This document shows positions 8,199 to 17,132 of a stretch of 32,917 nt of DNA, one piece after another. The notes beneath the pieces are model-generated. The model did no database searches, had not been told where the DNA came from, and saw only the letters and a program-made list of their open reading frames with translations. The stretch spans positions 1 to 32,917 of the forward strand of contig JAJXUZ010000003.1 in the NCBI GenBank assembly GCA_021782355.1, in the 5' to 3' direction. Position 1 is the first letter of the stretch. Each line of letters starts with the position of its first letter. The DNA is from Microcaldota archaeon. GTDB taxonomy: Archaea; Micrarchaeota; Micrarchaeia; Norongarragalinales; UBA97. The position numbers and the translations under genes are program-made.

Positions 8199-9692
8199 CT
8201 AACAAATTATTGTGAAAAGCCAAGCAGGTAAGAAAACTATCCCGTCTTGATGAGCTAGTTTTTTACCACAAACAACTGTGCCGACATGATTGTTTCTACA
8301 AAATGCCTTTAGTGCCGGAACATCAATAATTCCGGGTTCATCTTCTTTTTTAACTTCAACTGGCATTAGCTTTCCATTAATTCTCAACACTATATCTACT
8401 TCCTTGTGCGATCGATTGTCTCGCCAGTAAGTAAGTGAAGCATTCGGAAGAACCTTAAATTGAAGCCGATATAAGTGATCGTAAATTAAAGTTTCCAGCG
8501 TTTTACCATATTCTTTTTGGTCATCAAGTAGGAGTTTATTTAGTCTGCCAATGAGTAGGTTGCGTAATGCTACGTCTGAAAGATAGATTTTGAATATATC
8601 ACTGGTCTTGTTGGACCTTAAAAATAACATAGATTGAGTTGCAAGTTGACTGCTCTTTAAATGATACAAGTATCGCTTGATAGTATCACTGTTTGCACCC
8701 GGTAAACTGTTTTTTTGTAATGAAGACAGATTAGCAGTTGTAGATGAAATCGAAGCTATGTACGAAGTCAAATTAAATAATCCGTCAGGATCACCCACTC
8801 CCTTTGCATTTATAGCATCTTCTCTGAAACCCAACCAAAAAGTATCTTTCAAGATTGCGGATACTTTTACTAAATCAGGTTCGTTCAACAAAGCAGGATA
8901 TCCACCCTTTATCATATATTCTTGAAAACATTTCTCAATTTCAAATTGCCAGAATTTCAAGTCAGAATATAATTTCACAAATAGTTCATAAACTTCTTTA
9001 GAGTCATTTTCTCTATAAGCATCGAGAATTTTTGAACGGAAAGAATTAATGTTATTTAGAATGCAGACTAGTTTAGAATCATCTCTGAATCTAAGTCTTA
9101 GTACATCAGAAAACTTCATTGGCATCATAGTATATAATTGAATTCGTCTAGCGGCCTTGGCAGCTTCATCAAGCATCCCAGAACTAGAAGAACCACTTAT
9201 GAAAAACTTAATTGGATATTTCAAATTTTGAATACCGGTAATCTGCTCCCCCCAAGATTCAACATTCTGAATTTCATCCAAAAAAACATAGATTTTAGTT
9301 TGAAGAGCAGATATATCTTCCCCTAGAACAAACTTACAGTAAGAAGATAGGAGTTCCAAAATAGACCATTTCTTCAACATTGGTTCGTCGAATATTAAAT
9401 AGATTATTCGTTTTCCATCTAGACCTTCTTCTTTGAAAGTAAACGTTTTTGGATTTGAAGGGGGGACCTCTGGAAGACCCAGAAGATTTCGCATTATCTC
9501 AAATAAAACAGTTGACTTTCCAACTCCTCGCGGTCCAATTATCAGGGTTGCTTCTTCACTATCGACAGATTTCCTAAGATAATAGTAATCTCTGCGTTTG
9601 AAAGTATGAATTTTATTAAAAGGAAATTCAGATTTTTTATACCACCAACGATTTTGTATAGATAAAAAATCAATTACAGTTTTTTCATTCAT
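8199..9692 (-). CDS. AAA ATPase with DUF4143-type C-terminal nuclease-like domain
   Basis: Walker A 'IIGPRGVGKST', Walker B-like 'YVFLDEIQNVESW', C-terminal 'TLIYDHLYRLQFKVLPNASLTYWRDNRSHKEVDIVLRINGKLMPVEVK' (D...E.K-like). Confidence 0.85.
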   Translation of the reverse strand: MNEKTVIDFLSIQNRWWYKKSEFPFNKIHTFKRRDYYYLRKSVDSEEATLIIGPRGVGKSTVLFEIMRNLLGLPEVPPSNPKTFTFKEEGLDGKRIIYLIFDEPMLKKWSILELLSSYCKFVLGEDISALQTKIYVFLDEIQNVESWGEQITGIQNLKYPIKFFISGSSSSGMLDEAAKAARRIQLYTMMPMKFSDVLRLRFRDDSKLVCILNNINSFRSKILDAYRENDSKEVYELFVKLYSDLKFWQFEIEKCFQEYMIKGGYPALLNEPDLVKVSAILKDTFWLGFREDAINAKGVGDPDGLFNLTSYIASISSTTANLSSLQKNSLPGANSDTIKRYLYHLKSSQLATQSMLFLRSNKTSDIFKIYLSDVALRNLLIGRLNKLLLDDQKEYGKTLETLIYDHLYRLQFKVLPNASLTYWRDNRSHKEVDIVLRINGKLMPVEVKKEDEPGIIDVPALKAFCRNNHVGTVVCGKKLAHQDGIVFLPAWLFTIIC

Positions 9693-10045
9693 AGATAAAT
9701 TTAGGGTTAAAGAGTATATAAAGGTTACTAATCTAAATTATCACACCTATATAAAGCTCAATAATGGTAAATTTTATTTAGAGATGATAAAAATTGTTTA
9801 TCTCCTAATAAAACGCTTGAGTGATGAATTAGACCTAATATAATTAACTACGAAGTTGTAGGGTAAATTAGTGACATATTATACTAATCATAAAATCCTA
9901 AGTACAACATAGAAAAACTGTTCTAGTGAACAAAACCCATTCAAGGAAAAGGTTTAAGAACCATTACATACATAATTTATATACCTATCTTCTATATTTC
10001 AAACGGTTTTTAGAAGTTTATCCTTAACTTTGCCCATCGGCGAAC

Positions 10046-10297
10046 TTGGATATGGTGAATAGAATGGGAGCAAATTTTTTTTCTTTGATTAAAGCTACAA
10101 CGAATTCGTGTTTCCTTTTTGAAAGCACCCAGCCAGTTGCCATAAGCAAACCAACTCAATTATTCTTTAATGGAAAGAAAGTTGCAATAATTAAGTCCAC
10201 AATTGGACGAGTGAATGAACCAATTTACATTGGAACAATTGATTCAAAAATAGATGCCAAAACATTGGTAGACAAAAAACTTACTACTCAAAAATAA
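10046..10297 (+). CDS. gar1: H/ACA snoRNP protein Gar1-like
   Basis: 'FNGKKVAIIKSTIGRVNEPIYIGTID' Gar1-like core; directly upstream of TFB, a common archaeal neighbourhood. TTG start or ATG at 10052. Confidence 0.65.
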   Translation: MDMVNRMGANFFSLIKATTNSCFLFESTQPVAISKPTQLFFNGKKVAIIKSTIGRVNEPIYIGTIDSKIDAKTLVDKKLTTQK

Positions 10298-10310
10298 AGG
10301 TGAAGTAAAG

Positions 10311-11216
10311 ATGTTGTATGAATGCCCTGATTGCAAAAGCAAAAATCTTAAACGAGACAATGAACGCGGCGAAATTGTTTGTAAGAACTGCGGATTAGTA
10401 GTAGAAGAGGACATGATTCAAGAAGGTCCAGAATGGAGAGCCTTTGATACTGAACAAAGAAATTCAAGAGCAAGAACCGGAGCTCCACTCAAATATATGT
10501 CTCCAAACAAAGGATTGGTAACTGAAATTGACCAATACAACAGAGATATTCGAGGAGGAAAAATTGCTCCAAGTCAACAAGCTCAATTATACAGAATGAG
10601 AAAGTGGCATAAGCGTGCAAGCATTTCAAACTCAATTGAAAGAAACTTGGCAATTGCATTAACTGAGTTGAACAGAGTAGCCTCACACTTAGGGTTGCCA
10701 GATAGCATTCGTGAGTCAGGAGCACTTTTGTACAGAAGATGCGTTGAAAAAGGATTAATCCGAGGAAGACAAATCGAAAGTGTAGTTTCTGCTGTTCTTT
10801 ATGCTATTTGCAGAATGTACGGAATTCCAAGAACCTTGGACGAAATTGCAGTAGTTGCAGAAACTCCAAAGAAAGAAATCGGAAGAACTTACAGATTGAT
10901 TACAAGAGAATTAAATCTTAAAGTTCCTTTGACCAACCCAAGATTTTACATCAACCGATTTATCACCAGCCTTAAGTTAAGCGGAGACACTCAAGAAAAA
11001 GCAGTGGAACTCTTAGACCAGGCAATTGATAAGGGATTGATTTCGGGAAGGGGTCCGATGGGAGTGGCTGCTGCAGCAGTTTACATCGCAAGCGTATTAA
11101 CTGGTGAGCGAAGAACTCAAAAGGAAGTTGCTGATGTTGCAGGAGTTACAGAAGTTACCATAAGAAACAGGTATCGGGAACTTAAGAAGGCTCTTTCGTT
11201 AAACGTAACGATCTAA
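10311..11216 (+). CDS. tfb: transcription initiation factor TFB
   Basis: Zn ribbon 'YECPDCKSKNLKRDNERGEIVCKNCGLVVEED', B-finger 'EWRAFD', two cyclin repeats 'GRQIESVVSAVLYAICRMYGIPRTLDEIA', 'GRGPMGVAAAAVYIASVLTGERRTQKEVADVAGVTEVTIRNRYREL'. Confidence 0.97.
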   Translation: MLYECPDCKSKNLKRDNERGEIVCKNCGLVVEEDMIQEGPEWRAFDTEQRNSRARTGAPLKYMSPNKGLVTEIDQYNRDIRGGKIAPSQQAQLYRMRKWHKRASISNSIERNLAIALTELNRVASHLGLPDSIRESGALLYRRCVEKGLIRGRQIESVVSAVLYAICRMYGIPRTLDEIAVVAETPKKEIGRTYRLITRELNLKVPLTNPRFYINRFITSLKLSGDTQEKAVELLDQAIDKGLISGRGPMGVAAAAVYIASVLTGERRTQKEVADVAGVTEVTIRNRYRELKKALSLNVTI

Positions 11217-11228
11217 AAAACAATTAAT

Positions 11229-11254
11229 TTGCCCCATTTATTTTTTAGGGGCAA
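11229..11254. terminator. hairpin between convergent TFB and downstream gene, followed by T-rich tract
   Basis: TTGCCCC (11229-11235), 12-nt loop, GGGGCAA (11248-11254), then GGTTTTTTCT. Confidence 0.45.
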
Positions 11255-11268
11255 GGTTTTTTCTAATT

Positions 11269-11580
11269 CTAATCTCGTTTAAAAATATAGTATCTTCGAT
11301 ATAGGTCGATAAAATTCATTACTCTTGAAAAGAATGAAATTATTCCGAACAGAATAAGAATTACAATTGAAACTACTACGGCCATAAATAGAGCATAAAT
11401 GGTAAGGTCGACAAAAGAATTGCCAGTTATTCTAAAATGGGTAAGGTCGGCGTGAGATAATAAAAAGGAAACCACTCCACTTACAGCTGCTGAAACTATG
11501 ATTAAAATTAAGTCGCTGTAATTTATTTTTAAGCGATTTTCTCTTTCTGCCTTCATCCAAAGAAGTCTAAATTTTCCCAT
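11269..11580 (-). CDS. hypothetical two-TM membrane protein
   Basis: 103-aa ORF with two hydrophobic segments: 'LILIIVSAAVSGVVSFLL' and 'LTIYALFMAVVVSIVILILFGIISFF'. Confidence 0.5.
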   Translation of the reverse strand: MGKFRLLWMKAERENRLKINYSDLILIIVSAAVSGVVSFLLSHADLTHFRITGNSFVDLTIYALFMAVVVSIVILILFGIISFFSRVMNFIDLYRRYYIFKRD

Positions 11581-11627
11581 AAAAATAGATTAATGCAAAG
11601 ACCTGTTTTTATTTTATTGTTTTTTTG

Positions 11628-12905
11628 CTAAAACCAATTAGATAGTCTTTTTTGACTTAGTATTCTGCTTTTGAAGAGATATTCATTGGGATTTCTTGAA
11701 AGTTTGCTTGATAGATGAGAAAACAAATCGGAAGAATTTGAAAATTTAATTGGTTTTGAATTTAATGCTTGGGCAACATTCTCTCGGACTTGTGCAACAC
11801 CTAAGGATACGAGATAGTCTGAATTAATTTCTCTAATTATTGTAACTTTTGCCTGCTTGTTAATTCTTAGTAAATGTTTAAGACAACTTAATCTTCCGGC
11901 ATAATAACCGCCACCTTCGCTAGTTGAATATTTTGTTCTGCCAGTAAACCCTTCATAGTCGTATTCGATTGGAACGGATTTTTCATTACCCCACGGAGTA
12001 TTTTTATCCCAAGCTTCAAATTGCTCGAACTCAAATGAACCGGGAGTTAGAATGATTTGAAAATTGTTGCCAAATGCGTAATTCGAATATAAATAAAACT
12101 CATTGAACTCGTCTAAAAGTCTGACTTGTTTTAAGAGAAGCTTGCCGACAATATCGTCAGATGCGGTTATGCTCCATTTGGTTGGAACCATTTTTGGACT
12201 TTTGCCAAGCATTCCCACACTTAAAAGTTTTTGAATGTAATAGACGTCGTGTCCTTTTTCAAGCATCAAAGATACTGCTTGATTGGTAAGAAGTTTATCT
12301 TCTTTTAATTCATCGACAATGCGCGGAATAGATGGATTGCTTGAAATTCTAAATTCATTTAGCGTTCCGCTTGGTCCGTTCGGCAATGCAACACTTGAAA
12401 AATAAATAGAAAACTTGGGTGCTTTTAAAAAATCAATTTCCAAGTCTACTGGTTTAACTGATGCTGCGGATTCTTGAATTTGCTCGGTGAATTTTCCGGG
12501 GTTTTTTACATTTACAGAATACTTACCACGAACTAGGTTGCTTCTTGATTCTATTATTTTCCAATAAGTTTGCTCGTTTTGGTTGTTTGACGAAAACCAA
12601 TTGCTTGGTTCGTTTAAAGAGGGATTGGTGTCTTGACTGACATCTACCATCGGACCAGCTAAAACATTAGGATAACCGTATTCTCCGACAAATGCACTTG
12701 GAGGAGTTGGACCAAAAATGGAATTGGAAAGTTTGTGTTCGATTTGTAAACGTGAAAGTACTTTGGCAAGTATGGGGTTAAATTCATTGATTTTAAATTG
12801 TTCATTTTTTGTTTTAATTACAAAACCATCTGATGATTTTTCAACAGTAATGTCTTTGAAAATTGAAGTAGTTGGAAAACGTAGTGAGGAATTTAACGAG
12901 GTCAT
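11628..12905 (-). CDS. nreA: NreA-family DNA repair protein with C-terminal PIP box
   Basis: 'SIFGPTPPSAFVGEYGYPNVLAGPMV' matches the Nre family core; C-terminus 'SQKRLSNWF' fits the QxxLxxFF/WF PCNA-interaction motif. Confidence 0.8.
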   Translation of the reverse strand: MTSLNSSLRFPTTSIFKDITVEKSSDGFVIKTKNEQFKINEFNPILAKVLSRLQIEHKLSNSIFGPTPPSAFVGEYGYPNVLAGPMVDVSQDTNPSLNEPSNWFSSNNQNEQTYWKIIESRSNLVRGKYSVNVKNPGKFTEQIQESAASVKPVDLEIDFLKAPKFSIYFSSVALPNGPSGTLNEFRISSNPSIPRIVDELKEDKLLTNQAVSLMLEKGHDVYYIQKLLSVGMLGKSPKMVPTKWSITASDDIVGKLLLKQVRLLDEFNEFYLYSNYAFGNNFQIILTPGSFEFEQFEAWDKNTPWGNEKSVPIEYDYEGFTGRTKYSTSEGGGYYAGRLSCLKHLLRINKQAKVTIIREINSDYLVSLGVAQVRENVAQALNSKPIKFSNSSDLFSHLSSKLSRNPNEYLFKSRILSQKRLSNWF

Positions 12906-13010
12906 TGTTACTAATATAATTTAGATTGGTTTAATTTAATGAGTTTTGAATATAAAATTCAAAAAATTCGATAATTTAAATTAAATTTGGTTGATGTTAA
13001 AATAAAATTT

Positions 13011-13067
13011 GACACCCCAGACTTCCGTTATTCATAGAGGGAGAAACGAATAACGGAACAGGGGGTC
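13011..13067 (+). ncRNA. candidate structured RNA element / leader hairpin upstream of histone gene
   Basis: Perfect 11-bp stem TTCCGTTATTC (13023-13033)/GAATAACGGAA (13048-13058), outer stem GAC-A-CCCC (13011-13018)/GGGG-GTC (13061-13067); TATA-like TTTAAATTAAA ~12975-12985. No family recognised; strand uncertain. Confidence 0.35.
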
Positions 13068-13105
13068 GTTAGTGGAAGAACAAGCAATTTATATGATGTT
13101 TTTGA

Positions 13106-13161
13106 TTTACTGTATTTCAAAAGAAATTTGAAATAGTAAACTAATGGGGATTGGTTTACTA
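13106..13161. repeat. two overlapping inverted repeats with mutually exclusive pairing
   Basis: Hairpin A: TTTAC(tg)TATTTCAAA (13106-13121) / TTTGAAATAGTAAA (13127-13140). Hairpin B: TAGTAAACTAAT (13134-13145) GGGG ATTGGTTTACTA (13150-13161). GTAAA 13136-13140 is shared. Confidence 0.6.
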
Positions 13162-13252
13162 AAGTTGTTTTAATTTTCTTTTGAGTTTTGTGTGTGAGTA
13201 TTGGTTTGTTTAGACCAATGAAATTTTTGTTTAGCGTATAGCATAACTGTTA

Positions 13253-13507
13253 ATGGGGAGGGATGTAAATTTGAAAAAGGGGGTCTTTTCACTTTTCGAT
13301 ATGGATGATTTGATTCGCGATGCTGGAGCACAAAGAGTAAGTGAATGCGCAAGCGCGAAGCTGGGAGAAATTCTAGAGGACCAGGGAGAACTTTTGGTTT
13401 TTCAAGCAAAAATTATCGCTCGTCACGCTGGAAGAAACTCAATAAATGGAAGTGATGTTCGCTTGGCAGCAAGTTTTCTAAGAGAAACAAAAACTCAAAC
13501 TAGTTGA
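13253..13507 (+). CDS. archaeal histone
   Basis: Histone fold 'MDDLIRDAGAQRVSECASAKLGEILEDQGELLVFQAKIIARHAGRNSINGSDVRLAASFL'; start could also be TTG at 13271 or ATG at 13301. Confidence 0.9.
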   Translation: MGRDVNLKKGVFSLFDMDDLIRDAGAQRVSECASAKLGEILEDQGELLVFQAKIIARHAGRNSINGSDVRLAASFLRETKTQTS

Positions 13508-13510
13508 AAA

Positions 13511-15013
13511 TTATTTAGTTGATGATTGTTTTTCGATTATTGAAGCTAAAGACTTAAGAAATTCGTTTTGGGTGCCTTGGGCAATTGTAGCACCTGCTGC
13601 AACCTTATGCCCTCCACCCACTCCACCTACTAATTTTGAAGACTCTCTCATTGCAAAATCTAAATTGATTCCCAGTTCTAAGAGAGTTTTGTTTGCACGG
13701 CTGGAAACTTTAATCATACCTGCTGAATCTTCGGATAATCCGATAATGGGTTTGATTAATGGCAGGGTTTTTGAAGCAATGATTGCGCCGATTACTGAAC
13801 CAATTGAATAGTCTGCTATGCTTCCTCGTGCATCAACTAAGTAAAAAGCACCGTAATCATCACAATGATGGCGTGCGAAATTAATTGACTCAAAAATTGT
13901 TTGATAGTATTCAGAAAGAATTTGTTTTGCTTTAATCAATGCAGATTGGTCATTTTTACATAATGATAATGCAATGTCGGGTTGGTTTGTTCTTCCGCAG
14001 GCATTTAATAGTAAGGAAAGTTCGCCAACATCATCAATGGTGGAAAACGAAGAAGAGTTAATAATCCGATAATTTGGACCAATTAATTGTTTAACTGACT
14101 CTTCTTCCATTCCGTTTTCAAGGCAATAGTTGATTAATCCAATTGAAAATTGTTCTCTTGCCGAATCAGATAGTGAAAGGTAAGTGAACTGATGTGGGTT
14201 TTCTTCTAATTGACAATTAAGAAGCTGGCAAGCAAGGTTTGCACTGGCAGTCAAGTCGGAGAAGATGTTGATTATGGGTGGTTGTTGACAATAGGCCAAA
14301 AATCTTACAATGTCCTGGGATTTTCCTGCAATTCTTAAATCGTTGGTAAGTTTAATTTTATTTGAATTTATTGCAAGTTCTAATACCTTAAGGTTGATGT
14401 CTTTAAACGAACCGCTTAAATCCTGCATGTCTCCAACCGCACCGGCTAAAGCTATTGGGATTAAGTCGATGTTGGTGGAAATTAATGATGAATCTTCTGA
14501 CATTGAATTAAATGCGCAGAAGCAGGTGGTGGCGGCACTTGCGCTTATTCCTCCATCAAAGCCATTTAAACAGCAATTTGTTTGAGAAAATAGTTTTGAG
14601 TCTATTTCAAATTGCTTTTGACTTGGAACGTGGTGATCTAAAATTGCCACCTTTAAACCAGCATCAATTAATTCTGATTTTACAAATTCAATTTGTCCGC
14701 TTCCAAAATCAGTTAGAATAATCTCTCTTGGTTGGTTTTCGCTAAGAGCCAAGTTTTTTAAATCGGTGCAGGCATTTAAGTCAAATTTACTTTTCATTAT
14801 CGTAGTGTGGACAATATTGTTCCTGCTCAATGCAATTGAAACAATGGAACCGGCAGCTATGCCGTCAGCATCATAATGATGGGCGACAATGGGCCATTTA
14901 AAGTTTTGAAGAATCCAACTGCCCGTTTTATTTGCAGATTTAAAAAAATCATCAATAAAATTGTTAGTTTTTGTAGATGACTTGGAATTGAGTTTTTTCA
15001 AAATATTCGCCAA
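13511..15013 (-). CDS. DHH/DHHA1 phosphoesterase (archaeal RecJ-like/GAN-type nuclease)
   Basis: 'HHYDADGIAAGSIV', 'ILTDFGSG', 'AILDHHVPS', 'GAVGDMQD', C-terminal 'GGVGGGHKVAAGATI'. TTG start. Confidence 0.9.
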   Translation of the reverse strand: MANILKKLNSKSSTKTNNFIDDFFKSANKTGSWILQNFKWPIVAHHYDADGIAAGSIVSIALSRNNIVHTTIMKSKFDLNACTDLKNLALSENQPREIILTDFGSGQIEFVKSELIDAGLKVAILDHHVPSQKQFEIDSKLFSQTNCCLNGFDGGISASAATTCFCAFNSMSEDSSLISTNIDLIPIALAGAVGDMQDLSGSFKDINLKVLELAINSNKIKLTNDLRIAGKSQDIVRFLAYCQQPPIINIFSDLTASANLACQLLNCQLEENPHQFTYLSLSDSAREQFSIGLINYCLENGMEEESVKQLIGPNYRIINSSSFSTIDDVGELSLLLNACGRTNQPDIALSLCKNDQSALIKAKQILSEYYQTIFESINFARHHCDDYGAFYLVDARGSIADYSIGSVIGAIIASKTLPLIKPIIGLSEDSAGMIKVSSRANKTLLELGINLDFAMRESSKLVGGVGGGHKVAAGATIAQGTQNEFLKSLASIIEKQSSTK

Positions 15014-15153
15014 TTTTGTAGTTTTTTTTAAATTTTTACTAAAGCAGTAGTGATTGCAAACAAATTAAAACCATTACAATACTCAATAATATCTAATAAA
15101 ATTCCTTATCGACAGATTTTAATTGATAATTTAGACTCTGTGGTGAAAAACTT

Positions 15154-15366
15154 ATGACTAAAAAAGAAAGCGATAACACTTCAGTTTCAAATAAATTTGA
15201 AAAAGCAAGGATTATTGGAGCTAGAGCTTTACAATTGGCAATGGGCGCACCACCACTAGTAAACGACGTTGGCACCATTAATGCTGTAGTTCTTGCAAAT
15301 ATTGAATACGAAAAACTAGTAATTCCATTAAAAGTAGTCAGAAGCGCAAAAGTACTAGCAGGATAA
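15154..15366 (+). CDS. rpoK: DNA-directed RNA polymerase subunit K (Rpb6/omega homologue)
   Basis: 'NKFEKARIIGARALQLAMGAPPLV...YEKLVIPLKVVRSAK' is the RpoK signature. Confidence 0.93.
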   Translation: MTKKESDNTSVSNKFEKARIIGARALQLAMGAPPLVNDVGTINAVVLANIEYEKLVIPLKVVRSAKVLAG

Positions 15367-15429
15367 TCTTGCTTTAGAATGTTTGCAAATCAGATTATAT
15401 GGTGTGGAAATGTTTGGGCGCTATTATAA

Positions 15430-16638
15430 GTGAACGAAACTGCCACTCAAACAAACCCACATCAACAAATGGGAAATTTAGACTATTTTTACTTACTTAA
15501 TGAACTTAATGAAAATTTAAGCGAAGGTTGGCTTAATCAAGTATATGACTCTACAGAGGGATTCAGATTTAAATTTAGAAAGCAGGTTGAAAAAAACTTT
15601 GTAGTGCAGATGGGAATAAGGGCGCATTTAGTTAACAGTTTTTCAAGTGCTCCTGCATTGCAAACTTCTTTTACTAAATATCTTAGGGAAATGATGCAAA
15701 ATACAAAATTACAATCTATTGAGCAGGTGGAATTTGACAGAATTATTCAATTTAATTTTTCCACCAATAAACAGGGCAAAAAAATAGTAATTGAACAGTT
15801 TTCGCAAGGAAACATCATAGTGCTTGATGAAGAAAATAAAATTTTAAGACCGATGAGGGCAAAAGACTATTCTTCTCGTTCGTTACATCACGACTTAAAA
15901 TATCAACCGCCGGTTTCTACAAAAATCCACCCAAATAATTTTACTTATGAAAGTCTACAAAAAGACAAAATTAAGGAAGGCTCCCCGATTACCTCAGTAA
16001 TTACTCATTTGGTAAATATTCCGCCTTTTTATGCGCAGGAAGCAATCCAAAGAAGTGGATTGGATCAAAAAACACCATCCGAACAATTAAGCGAAAATCA
16101 ATGGAAAACCGTTTGCGAAAATGTCAGGTCATTAACTAGTTTTAAATTGTCCGCAAGAATTTATTATAAAAACGAAGAAAGTGAAAGTAACCCGACTCCA
16201 ATTGCGTTTTCTCCTTTTGAATTAAAGAAATTCGAGGGATTGCCGGGAATTACGTTTAAAGAATTTGAAACATTCAGTCAAGCATTAGAAGAATACTACT
16301 TACCCATTTGGAAAGATAAGATTGAAAGTCAGAATAATCAGTCGTCCACCAATGCATTAAGTAAACTTAATTTTACACTAAACGAGCAAATAAAAGCTAA
16401 AGATAAGTTCTCTGCACAAATAGAAGAAGGAAATTTAAGTGGTAAGTGGATAATGGAAAACTCATACATAGTCCAAGAAATAATCTCAAAGGCTTTGGAA
16501 CTTAGAAAAAGCGGATTGAAAAAAGCAGAAATGGAAACCGAACTTAATAAATTTGCTAAAAGTCAGGGACAGGAATTTTCGATTTTAGTTAATTCTAATC
16601 GATTAAGCGTAATTATTGATTTTAAGAAAAAAGAATAA
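15430..16638 (+). CDS. rqcH: RqcH/NEMF (NFACT-N)-like protein, short form
   Basis: GTG start; 'GNLDYFYLLNELNENLSEGWLNQVYDSTEGFRFKFR', 'QVEFDRIIQFNF', 'EQFSQGNIIVLDEENKIL', 'FSQALEEYYLP'. Ends after the helical segment with no NFACT-R domain. Confidence 0.8.
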   Translation: MNETATQTNPHQQMGNLDYFYLLNELNENLSEGWLNQVYDSTEGFRFKFRKQVEKNFVVQMGIRAHLVNSFSSAPALQTSFTKYLREMMQNTKLQSIEQVEFDRIIQFNFSTNKQGKKIVIEQFSQGNIIVLDEENKILRPMRAKDYSSRSLHHDLKYQPPVSTKIHPNNFTYESLQKDKIKEGSPITSVITHLVNIPPFYAQEAIQRSGLDQKTPSEQLSENQWKTVCENVRSLTSFKLSARIYYKNEESESNPTPIAFSPFELKKFEGLPGITFKEFETFSQALEEYYLPIWKDKIESQNNQSSTNALSKLNFTLNEQIKAKDKFSAQIEEGNLSGKWIMENSYIVQEIISKALELRKSGLKKAEMETELNKFAKSQGQEFSILVNSNRLSVIIDFKKKE

Positions 16639-16641
16639 GAA

Positions 16642-16669
16642 AGAGTCAAAGGGTTTAAGCTTTGACTCT
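16642..16669. terminator. perfect 10-bp hairpin between convergent rqcH and PRC-barrel gene
   Basis: AGAGTCAAAG (16642-16651), loop GGTTTAAG, CTTTGACTCT (16660-16669). Confidence 0.5.
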
Positions 16670-16679
16670 AAAAATGAAT

Positions 16680-16937
16680 TTAACCTATTTCTCTTCTGTC
16701 TACTACCATAACATCTTTAACATCTAAAACTGAAGAGTATGGCAATTGTATAAGTCCTGCGCCTTCTTTTTCAGCTTTAACTGCTAATGACGAATCTGGG
16801 TTTGGTTCGACTAATACTCTTTCAATCTTACCAGTTAATTCATTTATGTAAAAGTCTACAATTCTACCGAGTTCTTCTCCATCAGTAGTAATTATTCTTT
16901 TACCTGCCAATTGTTTGGCAATAGCGTATTTTACCAT
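16680..16937 (-). CDS. PRC-barrel domain protein
   Basis: 'AKQLAGKRIITTDGEELGRIVDFYINELTGKIERVLVEPNP...IQLPYSSVLDVKDVMVVD'. Confidence 0.9.
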   Translation of the reverse strand: MVKYAIAKQLAGKRIITTDGEELGRIVDFYINELTGKIERVLVEPNPDSSLAVKAEKEGAGLIQLPYSSVLDVKDVMVVDRREIG

Positions 16938-17132
16938 AACTTATCACCTAAGCGTTTCTTGTTAAGCATTTACAACTTTGAATGTTTTCCTTGATAAAAT
17001 GAAAGTCAGCTTGTTTAAATATATATATGCTTTGCAGATTTTTTGGTTTTTTTTTACTTAGAATGGCTTTTTATTCAAAAACGTTTTAATTAATAAATCA
17101 TCTTGAATAATTATTTAAGAGGTAAGGTAAAT

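Noticed and set aside
9820-9900. GTGATGA (9822 region) resembling a C/D-box sRNA C box in the 9693-10045 spacer
   Set aside because: No CUGA D box or convincing C'/D' motifs at suitable spacing and no terminal stem; AT-rich sequence makes a single match likely by chance.
13011-13085. Interpretation of the histone-upstream hairpin as an H/ACA guide RNA or a tRNA-like element
   Set aside because: No ACA box at the expected distance from the basal stem, pocket too small (AGAC/CA), no T-loop; kept only as an unassigned structured element.
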